From Bacillota bacterium (lineage in GTDB: Bacteria > Bacillota > Clostridia > Acetivibrionales > DSM-2933): DNA of 64,000 nt. The position numbers and the translations under genes were made by a program. Shown piece after piece: positions 45,411-54,445 of this stretch. Where the stretch lies: assembly GCA_023430975.1 (NCBI GenBank), contig JAEYYB010000129.1, positions 1 to 64,000 of the forward strand, given 5' to 3'. Position 1 is the stretch's first letter; each line of letters opens with the position of its first letter. The notes under the pieces are model-generated. The model did no database searches and was not told where the DNA came from. It saw only the letters and a list, made by a program, of their open reading frames with translations.

Positions 45411-45908
45411 ATGGAAATATCTAATGGAATATCACTTGTACCCCTGAAAGAAAGTGATATTGAAGAACTTACACCCATTATGAAAAGAGCTTTTGATGAA
45501 GATTCCCGAATTCATCTCGGTAAAGAAAGTGGTGGACCTCCAGGTTATGATAATGGAGAATTTTTACGGGAGTATGGGCTTAATGAAAAATCAACGGCAT
45601 TTAAAATTTTACTGGAAGGACAGACAATTGGTGCCGTTATTCTATGGATAAACCAGGAAACACAGCATAACTATCTTGGAAACCTTTTTATTGACAGTAC
45701 AATTCAAAACAAGAATGTTGGCAAACAAGTTTGGGATTATATTGAAAATTATTATTCGAATACTGTTTGCTGGCATACTGAAACCCCAATATTCTCAATG
45801 AGAAACCATCATTTCTATATAAATAAATGCGGTTTCCGTGCTGTGAAAATTGAAAATCCGAAAAATATGGAGGAGGGCAGTTTTGTTTTAGAAAAATATA
45901 TGCAATAA
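45411..45908 (+). CDS. GNAT-family N-acetyltransferase, possible self-resistance
   Basis: 165 residues with GNAT features: N-terminal VPLKESDIEELTPIMKRAF, GAVILWI, LGNLFIDSTIQNKNVGKQVW (the acetyl-CoA loop is degenerate relative to R-x-x-G-x-G) and FYINKCGFRAV. Own promoter, last + strand gene before the strong terminator. Zwittermicin clusters carry an acetyltransferase for resistance (ZmaR), so a similar role is possible; a housekeeping GNAT is as likely. Confidence 0.7.
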   Translation: MEISNGISLVPLKESDIEELTPIMKRAFDEDSRIHLGKESGGPPGYDNGEFLREYGLNEKSTAFKILLEGQTIGAVILWINQETQHNYLGNLFIDSTIQNKNVGKQVWDYIENYYSNTVCWHTETPIFSMRNHHFYINKCGFRAVKIENPKNMEEGSFVLEKYMQ

Positions 45909-45919
45909 ATCTTTAGATT

Positions 45920-45975
45920 TCAGTGTTCGCGAATTCTTGATCCGAAATTAACATTCAAAAATTCGCGAATGCTGA
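45920..45975. terminator. Large hairpin closing the cluster
   Basis: A 21-base arm (45920-45940) containing TTCGCGAATT pairs with 45955-45975 through one mismatch and G-U pairs; the loop is 14 bases. It lies 12 bp after the GNAT stop and before a convergent gene, so a bidirectional terminator is likely although no long T run follows. Confidence 0.6.
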
Positions 45976-46110
45976 GACTATGTTATTTATCGCAGGAGTT
46001 TTCCTTTATGTGCAGTATTCTATGGTTACATTAATATACTTATATGATCAATTTATACAAATAAAAAATGACGATAGCAATCCTATAGGTTGATAAAAGA
46101 GCAGAGCTCA

Positions 46111-47418
46111 TCACACCAACTTCTTTTTCATATCAATAATTTTTAATCGGTTTAGAATATATAAAATACGCTTTTGAGTAAAGTTCACAACCTTCATAAC
46201 CAGTTGTTTCTGAGGTGGGTAGAGATTTACATGTCCGGTTACAAAGTACCATTCACGACTTTTCTTCATGGCATTTTCAAAAACATTATAAAACTTCCAG
46301 TCTGTCCAATACGGTAAAACTACTTCTGCATAAAGTCTTCTGTTTTCTGGAATAAGATTTGCATCTTCATCAAACGCAAAAAAATAAATTTTGTGATTTT
46401 CATTTTCCAAGCTCTGAAATTCCTGAATGTTCTCAATTATTTTCTTTCCTGTGAGCCCTTCTTGATAAATAGCTATATGAACAATCGTTTTACGGAATGA
46501 GTATATAACTTTTTTTAAATCCTCAGCCTTACATGGCGAATCAATTTCAATTGTTGCTTCCAAGTCAAAGATATGTCCGGTAAAATCATAGTTAAATTCA
46601 GAGTTAATAAACAGACAGACACTCTTAAACTTCCTTTCTATATCCTTCAAGTGTAATATTATTGTTTGGTTGTCCAAAATTAACGAGGACCTTCTATATA
46701 TATTTTGTATGGTTTGGCCTTTTGATCCCATGCAATAATCACATCCCTCATGATTTGCTGCACACAAGCCTCTAGATGTAATAACCATTGGTAGATGGTA
46801 TCGGCCACCTTTTGCGGGCACACGCCACCTATATTCGTCTGGTTGCTTCTTTTCTCCTGGATTTTCCCAATATTTAGGATATAATGGTAGTTTGTCATAT
46901 TTTGGAGGAATATTAGCAGGAGCAGCAGTTTGTGAAACCAAATCAAAATATTGAGGTATCCAATCCATATTGTAATGAAATGATTTAAGCTCTTCTTTTG
47001 TACAAATATATGTATGTTCATTCTCAAAATCACGCCCAACCATATTCGGAATAGTTCTCGGGTCTGCATCATTCAAAAACATTTTCATTGGAAGTTCTGC
47101 ATCCCCTTTTATAAAATAATCGACGGGGTATTTCTGAAAAATTTCTTTGTATTTCAGTTGGCTGTATAGACCTCCAAACATGATAACTGAATCTGGATTA
47201 TGCTTTTTAATGAATTCTATAATCAATGTAAATTCATATAGTTCAATAAACCAGTTTAGTTCAACTATAAAGGATTTATATTCTTTCACAATGGATGTAT
47301 TCAATTCAAAGCTGTATATTCCTTTAACTTTTTCAATATTTTCACTAAAAAGCCATGCTAAAGGGGCTGAAAATGAAAACTTACACATCAAATTTGGGAT
47401 AATTACTAGTGTTTGCAA
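46111..47418 (-). CDS. B12-domain radical-SAM-like protein with atypical Cys spacing
   Basis: 435 residues. Residues ~60-115 read like the B12-binding half of BchE-type enzymes (SVIMFGGLYSQLKYKE, VDYFIKGDAELPM), but the cobalamin His motif DxHxxG is not visible. The likely Fe-S motif is TSRGLCAANHEGCDYC: Cys219-x6-Cys226-x2-Cys229, not the usual C-x3-C-x2-C. The remainder could be the SAM barrel (EATIEIDSP, VIYSFRKTIVHIAI). TTG start with aggagg seven bases upstream. It is convergent with the cluster and separate from it. Function unknown. Confidence 0.6.
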   Translation of the reverse strand: MQTLVIIPNLMCKFSFSAPLAWLFSENIEKVKGIYSFELNTSIVKEYKSFIVELNWFIELYEFTLIIEFIKKHNPDSVIMFGGLYSQLKYKEIFQKYPVDYFIKGDAELPMKMFLNDADPRTIPNMVGRDFENEHTYICTKEELKSFHYNMDWIPQYFDLVSQTAAPANIPPKYDKLPLYPKYWENPGEKKQPDEYRWRVPAKGGRYHLPMVITSRGLCAANHEGCDYCMGSKGQTIQNIYRRSSLILDNQTIILHLKDIERKFKSVCLFINSEFNYDFTGHIFDLEATIEIDSPCKAEDLKKVIYSFRKTIVHIAIYQEGLTGKKIIENIQEFQSLENENHKIYFFAFDEDANLIPENRRLYAEVVLPYWTDWKFYNVFENAMKKSREWYFVTGHVNLYPPQKQLVMKVVNFTQKRILYILNRLKIIDMKKKLV

Positions 47419-47944
47419 AAAAACCTCCTAAAGAATAACAATTAAATAAGTACTAAATTTACATAAATAGTATATATCCATTTTAGAGCAAAATCAACTA
47501 TATGAAGGTATTATTAGTATTACAATCGTCAGAATAAATAATAAAAAGGAAATGATTAGATTTTTTAAAAATGCACAATTTAAAGAAATAAAGTATTATC
47601 AAGAAGGTATGAGAATGATAGTTGAGGGGGTACGAGGCTAGTTATAGACATTTCATAGAAATGACCATAGAAAATGACTATAGAAAATGACCATAGTAGA
47701 TGATGATTAAAACATTAAAACTGAAACAGCCAAAAGCAATTGCTGAAATGGCAGATGATTTTATTTAAAGGTAAATAAGTGCCTTGATAGAAATGCATTA
47801 AAATGGCCTTCAATAAGTTGTGGATTAGTTCATTATAGTATGTACATATAACAATATAAGCATGATTGTATACGATAATAATTTATTGTGAAACGATAAA
47901 TTGTGTGCTAAAATGAAATAAATAAAAAAAGCGAGGTGCTTAGC
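47419..47944. other. Intergenic region with short tandem repeat and promoter
   Basis: 526 bp without a credible gene. It holds three near-copies of a 13-bp unit (ATAGAAAATGACC-like, about 47655-47697) and very short frames (for example 47552-47641) without proper ribosome sites. The promoter and operator of the next gene lie at 47880-47914. Confidence 0.5.
47880..47914 (+). promoter_or_regulatory. Promoter with overlapping operator for DUF2975/HTH pair
   Basis: TTGTGA (47886-47891), 17-bp spacer, TAAAAT (47909-47914) with extended -10 TGC. The inverted repeat AATTTATTGT-gaa-ACGATAAATT (47880-47902, 9 of 10 pairs) covers the -35 box, as expected for an autorepressor site bound by the HTH protein encoded second (inference). 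Confidence 0.6.
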
Positions 47945-48397
47945 GTGAAACATGGAACAACACTCTTTTTGAAGATAGCAGTTATTCTTATTGGACTGCC
48001 CGTTCTTGGCCTATGCATATTTTGGCTGCCTTCAGGTGCAGATTATCTGCACTATCCTATTTTAACAGGTGTGTATGCATCAGCGATAACATTTTTCGTT
48101 GCTCTTTATCAGGCTTTTAAACTCTTGGGTTATATCGACAATAGCAAAGCTTTTTCGGAATTATCCGTAAATGCTTTAAAGCATATAAAATACTGTGCAA
48201 TAATAATAAGTATTTTATATGCTGTAATCGCACCACTTGTATATCCCATAGCTGATGCAGACGATGCTCCTGGTCTTGTAGCCATTCCTTTGCTTATTAT
48301 TTTTGCTTCATCTGTGGTTGCAGTGTTTGCTGCTGTACTTCAAAAGCTTTTAAAAGAAGCCATAGACATAAAATTAGAAAATGACTTAACGATATGA
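47945..48397 (+). CDS. DUF2975 membrane protein
   Basis: 150 residues, four predicted membrane segments (roughly 9-27, 40-60, 84-105, 117-137), DUF2975 type. These proteins are typically encoded beside a small Cro-like regulator, as here. GTG 47945 follows agcgaggtg at proper spacing; a GTG at 47936 overlaps that site. Function of the family is not established. Confidence 0.75.
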   Translation: MKHGTTLFLKIAVILIGLPVLGLCIFWLPSGADYLHYPILTGVYASAITFFVALYQAFKLLGYIDNSKAFSELSVNALKHIKYCAIIISILYAVIAPLVYPIADADDAPGLVAIPLLIIFASSVVAVFAAVLQKLLKEAIDIKLENDLTI

Positions 48398-48407
48398 GGT
48401 GGAGAAT

Positions 48408-48620
48408 ATGGCGATTATAATTAATATTGATGTGATGCTGGCTAAAAGGAAAATGAGCGTAACAGAGCTCACAGAAAAGGTTGGAATAACTATGGCGAAT
48501 CTTTCTATACTCAAAAATGGAAAAGCAAAGGCTATCCGGTTTTCAACTTTAGAGGCAATATGTAAAGCCCTGTACTGTCAGCCGGGAGATATTATTGAAT
48601 ACAAAAGTGATGAAGAGTGA
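48408..48620 (+). CDS. Small Cro/XRE-type HTH regulator (YozG-like)
   Basis: 70 residues that are almost all a helix-turn-helix: MLAKRKMSVTELTEKVGITMANLSILKNGKAKAIRFSTLEAICKAL in two pieces, then CQPGDIIEY. ATG 48408 is set by aggtggag. It follows the DUF2975 gene by 10 bp and probably represses the shared promoter. Confidence 0.82.
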   Translation: MAIIINIDVMLAKRKMSVTELTEKVGITMANLSILKNGKAKAIRFSTLEAICKALYCQPGDIIEYKSDEE

Positions 48621-48788
48621 GGTGTCTGGATATGCCTTACAAGATGATGAGTTGAATGCTTTAGGCTATAGATTTGTGACTTGTGGAAAATATGTTTGTA
48701 TATACAGAATGATATTTACATTGTTTTTGTTTATCGTATAGAACATGGTTCGAGGACTACACTATATTATTTAAGGCATAGTCTATAA
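48610..48788 (+). pseudogene. Truncated, frameshifted RelE/ParE toxin remnant
   Basis: Reading from 48610 gives SGYALQDDELNALGYRFV then CGKYVCIYR. The frame must then shift near 48707 to continue NDIYIVFVYRIEHGSR and TLYYL, ending at TAA 48786-48788. The joined sequence matches the C-terminal half of RelE/ParE-family toxins (L-x-x-LGYR ... YR ... HGSR). The N-terminal half is gone, and the 5' end overlaps the HTH gene. Not expected to be functional. Confidence 0.6.
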
Positions 48789-48865
48789 GGAGTATAATGT
48801 TTTAATAGCCCCGAGGTAAGTATTCGTACATACAAATGTTTTTCTTCTTTGTAATCACCTAAATG

Positions 48866-50761
48866 TCAATTAAAATCTGCAGACACTTTATTGAATCTTT
48901 TTGCAACAATCATTATATCTATTAAATTTATTACCCCGTCAGCATTAAAATCGGCATCAATTCTGTATAAACTGCTATCTTTAGTCGAATTATAAGATTT
49001 TGCAATCTCTGCTATATCATCCATGTCTATTGAATCATTTTGGTCAATATCCCCAGCTATTACAAAGAGAGGATTGGTTTTGGAAAACAACTCTTTATCT
49101 TCATTTATAGTAACATTACTTATTGTTCTTTTGAGATATCCAGGCTTACTAACAATTATTGTGGTTGCCTTATTGTCAACAGGAACATTCGCTATCTCAA
49201 AATATCCATTTGCATCTGTTTTTACGTTTAAATTTTTTCCAACAAGTCCAATATTAAACCCTGATTTAACTTTTCCTACTGATTCTGCCGAATTGCTGAA
49301 TTCAACATTCACATAGCCTGATATTTTACAGATTTTAGCAGGTGAAGTTGTGGGAGAATGAGTATTTTCTTTTACGATTGAATACTTGTCGTATACAAAA
49401 GGTTCTGTTGTTATTTCATCTTTCACAAGATCATAATGGAACATTTCAGTAGTGAAACTCAATTTGTTTTTTGAAACATTTACATTAGTATAGGACTGAT
49501 ACTCATATTTATCAGTAATTCCCATTGAATTCTTTTCAAGAAAAGCGTAATTTTCTGCAAGAGGATCATCGGGATATACAGTATATTCGCAAGGAGGATA
49601 CCACTTTAGCCCTCCGCTGGTGCAATTACCCATAAATAATACAGGTTTATACTCAATGCCCAGCTCGTTTGTACTCTTCGGTTGTACAGCAGTTTCCTCA
49701 GTTAGCATTAAAGGCTTGACATTGTTCCCTTTCAAATCTACAAATCCTCTGGTATAAACATGATCATGACCGCCAAGAACAGCATCTATTCCCAATCTAG
49801 CCAATGCAGGGACCAAATATTGCCGCAAGAATCTTGTATCGCTTTCATAGACGTGATAACTTCCTGAATATATTGGTTTATGCATCAAAACAATTTTCCA
49901 AGGTTTCTGAGATTCCTTAACATCATTTTCAAGCCAAGTTAGCTCTTTTTGAAATTCACTTATACTCTGATAACAATAATTGCTGTTTAAAACAATAAAA
50001 TGAGCAGGCCCTGCATCAAATGAATAAACCGTATCAAGTCCATAAGAGGAAGGGAATGAAAAATGGTCTTCCAGACCAACCCAATCATGATTACCTTGAG
50101 TTCCGACTGTTATTTTGTTTGCAAAAAGTTTTTGCCCTCCATTTGGATAAAGCCCACCACCATTAAACAGAGCTTCCCACTCACTTTCAATATTACCACC
50201 ATCTGTAAAATCACCTGCTACATATGTAAAACTTGAATTGGGATACTTGTTATATATTTGTTCAAAGGTTGCTGATGCTGCCTTTGAGTCGTTTCCATAG
50301 ATTTGAGGATCTGAAATATACATAAAACTTATATCGCTGTCTTCTAAACTGTCAATTGTAGTCTTAAAGCTGCCTTCAGACCAAATGTTTGCAGTCTCAT
50401 TGCCAACACGGTATAGATATTCTGTATCAGGCTTAAGAATGTTTGCAGAAGCTTTAACCACAAGCTTTCCAGGCATATTAGAGCCTTTCATTGCTATAGC
50501 AGGAAATTTTAACGCATTTTTTGCATCAAATTTTGAAGATAGTGTCTTCTCCATTACCTGAAGAACATTTCCATCTGTAAGATTCATGTCTTTTACCGTC
50601 CAGGTAAAATTTAAAACTTTTGATGGCTCATTTGTTACACTGATTGTTATTTGTTCAGGTATTAAGGAGACATGGTCAATAGAGCTGGAAACCAAAACAT
50701 GTCCCATAACAAGAGTAATAATTAATAGACTTGATATAAATTTTCTGAAAACTGATTTCAT
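48866..50761 (-). CDS. Secreted dockerin-bearing metallophosphoesterase
   Basis: 631 residues from the second ATG, which has aggag nine bases upstream; the first ATG (50770) abuts that site. Signal peptide, then a purple-acid-phosphatase-like N-terminal fibronectin domain (~35-140). A calcineurin-type catalytic domain follows with DPQIYGND, VAGDFTDGG, GTQGNHDW, LMHKPIY and GGHDHVYTRG. Next is a carboxypeptidase-regulatory-like domain (GYFEIANVPV). The C-terminus is a type I dockerin: two calcium loops, GDIDQNDSIDMDDI and DADFNADGVINLIDI. The dockerin predicts docking to a cohesin on a cellulosome, so the phosphoesterase works outside the cell. Confidence 0.9.
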   Translation of the reverse strand: MKSVFRKFISSLLIITLVMGHVLVSSSIDHVSLIPEQITISVTNEPSKVLNFTWTVKDMNLTDGNVLQVMEKTLSSKFDAKNALKFPAIAMKGSNMPGKLVVKASANILKPDTEYLYRVGNETANIWSEGSFKTTIDSLEDSDISFMYISDPQIYGNDSKAASATFEQIYNKYPNSSFTYVAGDFTDGGNIESEWEALFNGGGLYPNGGQKLFANKITVGTQGNHDWVGLEDHFSFPSSYGLDTVYSFDAGPAHFIVLNSNYCYQSISEFQKELTWLENDVKESQKPWKIVLMHKPIYSGSYHVYESDTRFLRQYLVPALARLGIDAVLGGHDHVYTRGFVDLKGNNVKPLMLTEETAVQPKSTNELGIEYKPVLFMGNCTSGGLKWYPPCEYTVYPDDPLAENYAFLEKNSMGITDKYEYQSYTNVNVSKNKLSFTTEMFHYDLVKDEITTEPFVYDKYSIVKENTHSPTTSPAKICKISGYVNVEFSNSAESVGKVKSGFNIGLVGKNLNVKTDANGYFEIANVPVDNKATTIIVSKPGYLKRTISNVTINEDKELFSKTNPLFVIAGDIDQNDSIDMDDIAEIAKSYNSTKDSSLYRIDADFNADGVINLIDIMIVAKRFNKVSADFN

Positions 50762-51285
50762 GACATACATCTCCTAAAAATATTATCTCCACCTTTTGAT
50801 TTTTAAACATATCATTTTCTAATTTCTATATTAAAAGTGTTAATAATCTTACAGTTGGCGGAGCAAATAACGAACGGTTCAACGGGATTTGCTTAAGATA
50901 AATGTAATAGATTTATCACTTTTAATCTAATTTGGAAATTACATATTTAGTATATCACATTTTTTGGTATGATATAGTTTTTTATAAAGTAAATGATTTG
51001 TTGTTTTGGTGGAATAATTTTAAAAACAATTGGACTCAGATAAAGGAGTTGGTGCTAAAGTATTGTGGTTAATAAAATTTATAGGTTATTACAATTATAT
51101 GTTGGCCATGATTTCAGGAAAACTTTGAGAACTATATTATCGGATTTATAAGCAATAAAGTTATATTTAATGAACTTGGTTCATCAAATATAACTTTTAA
51201 ACTATGTCTTTTTATATCGATTTAATGAAAATGCTACTTATGATAATTTGGTTTCATGCTCTTTTTTAATTATTGGAAAACACAA
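50762..51285. other. Intergenic region
   Basis: 524 AT-rich bases between two minus-strand genes. The part nearest 50.8 kb should hold the phosphoesterase promoter, but no clear pair of boxes stands out. The only strong structure is the hairpin at 51157-51197. Confidence 0.5.
51157..51197 (-). terminator. Hairpin downstream of MFS gene
   Basis: Arms 51157-51175 and 51179-51197 (AAAGTTATATTT...AAATATAACTTT) pair at 18 of 19 positions around a 3-base loop. It lies ~90 bp beyond the stop of the minus-strand MFS gene and is its likely terminator. Confidence 0.55.
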
Positions 51286-52539
51286 TTAGTTTTCTTTCTT
51301 TAACTTTGGAGGTCTTAGCAGTGATATGATTACAAATCCGACAACTGCTCCGATCCCGGCAATTAAAAATGCTGTTGAGAAGGATTTTGAGGCACTGAGC
51401 TTTGCAACTGTATACGAAGAACCAACGGCTCCGACACCAAATCCAAGGAGAACCATACCATAAATTGTTGCAACATTTTTGGTTCCGAAGAAATCAGCTG
51501 TCATGGCAGGGAATACACCAAGAAATCCTCCATATGAGAAACCTATTACTGCAATGAGGGCAAGCATTGTATATGCACTTGCGAAGGATACTGCTATAAT
51601 TGAAACAGCCGCAACAACAAGTAGTATCAACAATGTTTTCTTTCTTCCCAACTTATCTGAAATCCAACCCCAGAAAAGACGTCCGAAGGAATTAAATCCA
51701 GTAATAATCATAACCCCTGCAACAGCTTCCTTATTCGACAAGCCACTGTCTGGCTGCAAGCCTAGAATCTTAGCCATGGGTATCATCATTGACCCTGCAG
51801 CAGTTGCACACATAAATGCCAGAGTTACCATATAAAACTGGGGGGTCTTTAAGGCTTCCAATGGAGTAAAACTTTGTGCAATTATTCCATCTTTTTGTGC
51901 AGGAGGTGTCCATCCTGCAGGTTTAAAGCCATCGGGAGGATTTTTAATAAAAAATGCTCCTGTTACAGTTACTACAAGGAATAAAACTCCAAATATTGCA
52001 AATGTATCAAGAACCCCATATTCCTTAATTAAGGCTTCAGCAATTGGTGTGAATAAGAGCCCGCCAAAACCAAGGGCTGATACTATAACTCCTGTTATTA
52101 GCCCTCTTTTATCAGGGAACCATTTCTGGCAACAGGCAATTGTGGTTGTATAAGCCATACCCATTCCAAAACCGCCTATAACCCCATAAGTCAGCCACAG
52201 TACCCAGGGCGTAGCTTCTGTTGTAAACTGCACCAGAAAAAAGCCTAATCCCAGGACAATACCTGCAGCAATAATTACAGGCCGTGGTTTTAATTTATCC
52301 TGAATTCTTCCGCCAATTGTACTTCCTATTGTCAATACGCCAAGCAATAATGCATAGGCAAGTGTGCCATGTGTTGCAGGCCAGTTGAACAAAGCGTTGG
52401 GTGTTGATTTCCCAATAATAAGGTACGATTGAAACACGCTCCAAATGTATGCAGTACCTAGGCAAAGTTGAATTGCAATACATGCAATGACTGGTATCCA
52501 TCGGTGGTATGTCACCGATTCTTTTGCAGTTTTTTCCAT
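51286..52539 (-). CDS. MFS transporter, OxlT (oxalate/formate antiporter) family
   Basis: 417 residues, 12 predicted membrane helices. The N-terminal CLGTAYIWSVFQSYLI, GVIGGFGMGMAYTTTIACCQKWFPDKRG split over helices 4-5, and GRLFWGWISDKLGRKK are typical of OxlT-like major facilitators. The family exchanges small carboxylates such as oxalate/formate; the true substrate here is unknown. Aggggatttat site before ATG. Single-gene unit between two other minus-strand genes. Confidence 0.82.
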   Translation of the reverse strand: MEKTAKESVTYHRWIPVIACIAIQLCLGTAYIWSVFQSYLIIGKSTPNALFNWPATHGTLAYALLLGVLTIGSTIGGRIQDKLKPRPVIIAAGIVLGLGFFLVQFTTEATPWVLWLTYGVIGGFGMGMAYTTTIACCQKWFPDKRGLITGVIVSALGFGGLLFTPIAEALIKEYGVLDTFAIFGVLFLVVTVTGAFFIKNPPDGFKPAGWTPPAQKDGIIAQSFTPLEALKTPQFYMVTLAFMCATAAGSMMIPMAKILGLQPDSGLSNKEAVAGVMIITGFNSFGRLFWGWISDKLGRKKTLLILLVVAAVSIIAVSFASAYTMLALIAVIGFSYGGFLGVFPAMTADFFGTKNVATIYGMVLLGFGVGAVGSSYTVAKLSASKSFSTAFLIAGIGAVVGFVIISLLRPPKLKKEN

Positions 52540-52737
52540 ATAAATCCCCTTTTATAAAATTTTTTTAATAATAGATATGAAATAATAATGATCTTTTTGG
52601 AATATTCCTAAAGGTTACATAATCCAATATATTATAATAATGTTTTTTATACAATGAATTTCGTATATTAGTTAAAAAGATAGCAAAAAAGCGTAAAAAA
52701 TAGCTGATGATCCGGATAAAAAAGCGTAAAAATCAGA

Positions 52738-52765
52738 TAAGGTGTCAAGTAATTTTGACACCTTA
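52738..52765 (-). terminator. Terminator of the PstS-OmpA gene
   Basis: TAAGGTGTCAA (52738-52748) pairs with TTGACACCTTA (52755-52765), an 11-bp stem with a six-base loop. Read on the minus strand it is followed after ten bases by a short T run. It lies 60 bp past the stop of the minus-strand gene. Confidence 0.6.
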
Positions 52766-52825
52766 AGATTTAACATAATCTTTTTTTATGAATCTTTTTT
52801 CATGGATTTTTTAAATTGGCTATTA

Positions 52826-54445
52826 TTAATTTGTATTTTTCATAATATAAACCTCGACTCTTCTGTTCCTGTCCATACCTCCACTTGTTTTGTTTGACGC
52901 AATGGGCATTTCGGGTCCCATACCTAAAACATCTACTCTGCCGTTTAGTGCACTGAATTGGTTTAAAATTAACTCTTTTATACGAAGAGCTCTTTCATTG
53001 GACAGTTTGATATTCATATTATAATCACCTTTATTATCCGAATATCCAACTAATAAAATTTTAGAGTTGATATATTTATTTCTAAATAAGAAGTTAATAA
53101 CCATTTCTAAATCCTTTATTGATTTATTATCTAGTTGAGAGCTCCCATTTTTAAATAAAAAGTTGACCGAAAGTCTCCCTTGGGCATTGGAAACTATTTG
53201 ATCATACTTTTGTTGAGCTTTCTGATTTATAAAAGTTGGTTTGGTAAATGGTTTGAAATTCTCATCAACTTGAATGTTTATTGTAGAAAAGCCGCAATCT
53301 TTTATAATATTCTGTCCCACATCATCTGTAATGTAATTTATAAGCTCAGTGGCGTAAGGGTTTTGTGTTTTTTCAGGGTAGTATAAATATATTCTCTTAC
53401 TTAGGTAATATTCTTCTGTAGAAATGTTAAAGGTATTTGGAAATACAGCATCTGCAGCACCTTGTGAAATTGAAAGAGGTTTGGTGTCTCCAGTATATGA
53501 AAAACTGGTGAACCCTATGGAATTTATGTCTTTTGATACCTCAGTGCACAAATCCTTAGTACTCTCTATCCACACAGCTGCACTTAAAAGAGCTTTATCA
53601 TTCAGTATGAGATTTTTAAATGTGACATATGTTCCCGAATTTTCATCCCTTGAGAAAATTTTGATTTTACCATCTTTCCCACCAAGCTGTGACCAATTGG
53701 TGATTTTGCCGCTAAATATATCTGAAATTTGTTCAACAGACAAGTTATTTATAGGATTATTCTTGTTTACTATTACCGAGATGCCATCTAATGCAATTAT
53801 AAACTCTGATTTCACTGTAGAAAGGTCTCCAAGACCAATAGATTTTAGCTTATTAATTTCCTTTTCGTTTATTTTCCTGGATGTCATACCTATATCACAT
53901 TCTGCTAATTCAAATTCCTTAAATGCTGTACTGGATCCATGTGAATAGATTTCAATATCATATGTTTTTTCATCTTGATTAAACCACTTGAATTCAACCT
54001 TTTTTTCTTGTTGGTTTGATCCTTCTGTTGTTTTAATTTGTATGGCTCCCTTTTTTTCAAGATAACCCTCTACCAGTTTTGGCATCAACTTTGTGCCAAT
54101 AGTATTTGAACCATGAATTCGTAATACTGTTTCAGAGATGTCTTCCGAAGTTTCTGGTATTCTTGGGTTTGCATCTTCTGTTGGACTACTGATTTCATTT
54201 GCTACTGAGGAATTTGAATTTTCATTATTATGGTTTCGAAAAACAGCCTTGCTGACAGCAAAGCCAGTGATAACAAGTATGGAAATTAACAAAACAGGAA
54301 TTCCAATTTTACTTATATTACCTAATAAATCGGTAATACCTGGCTTAAATAGATAAGCACAATCAGTGCATGATTTAAAATTCTTCTTACTTGCGTCCTC
54401 ATATTTATTGCACATGGAATTAAGGCATTTCTTTGAAATATTCAT
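52826..54445 (-). CDS. Membrane-anchored PstS-like binding protein fused to OmpA domain
   Basis: 539 residues. The N-terminus has a small zinc-ribbon-like cysteine set (C7-x4-C12, SCTDC), then one membrane helix (IGIPVLLISILVITGFAV). A Ser/Pro-rich linker follows. Residues ~105-365 form a PstS-type phosphate-binding domain (IHGSNTIGTKLMPKLVEGYL, GISVIVNKNNPINNLS, IFSGKITNWSQLGG, FSRDENSGTY). The C-terminal ~120 residues are an OmpA/MotB-type peptidoglycan-binding domain (GYSDNKGDYNMNIKLSNERA, MDRNRRVEV). Such a fusion in a presumed single-membrane Firmicute suggests a cell-wall-tethered sensor or scavenger; function unknown. No Pst transporter genes adjoin it. Confidence 0.78.
   Translation of the reverse strand: MNISKKCLNSMCNKYEDASKKNFKSCTDCAYLFKPGITDLLGNISKIGIPVLLISILVITGFAVSKAVFRNHNNENSNSSVANEISSPTEDANPRIPETSEDISETVLRIHGSNTIGTKLMPKLVEGYLEKKGAIQIKTTEGSNQQEKKVEFKWFNQDEKTYDIEIYSHGSSTAFKEFELAECDIGMTSRKINEKEINKLKSIGLGDLSTVKSEFIIALDGISVIVNKNNPINNLSVEQISDIFSGKITNWSQLGGKDGKIKIFSRDENSGTYVTFKNLILNDKALLSAAVWIESTKDLCTEVSKDINSIGFTSFSYTGDTKPLSISQGAADAVFPNTFNISTEEYYLSKRIYLYYPEKTQNPYATELINYITDDVGQNIIKDCGFSTINIQVDENFKPFTKPTFINQKAQQKYDQIVSNAQGRLSVNFLFKNGSSQLDNKSIKDLEMVINFLFRNKYINSKILLVGYSDNKGDYNMNIKLSNERALRIKELILNQFSALNGRVDVLGMGPEMPIASNKTSGGMDRNRRVEVYIMKNTN

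Noticed and set aside
47552..47641. 29-codon frame with an A/G-rich site in the intergenic region
   Set aside because: Spacing to the ATG is too short, the peptide has no recognisable features, and the region is otherwise degenerate.
51479..51835. Long + strand frame opposite the MFS gene
   Set aside because: It is a shadow of the transporter coding sequence with no ribosome site or domain.
52685..52732. Two copies of AAAAAAGCGTAAAAA, considered as a CRISPR-like repeat
   Set aside because: Only two short A-rich copies, with no further units and no cas genes.
52765..52787. AAGATT/AATCTT hairpin with T run on the + strand
   Set aside because: No + strand gene ends upstream, and the stem is weak; the neighbouring stem at 52738-52765 explains termination of the minus-strand gene.
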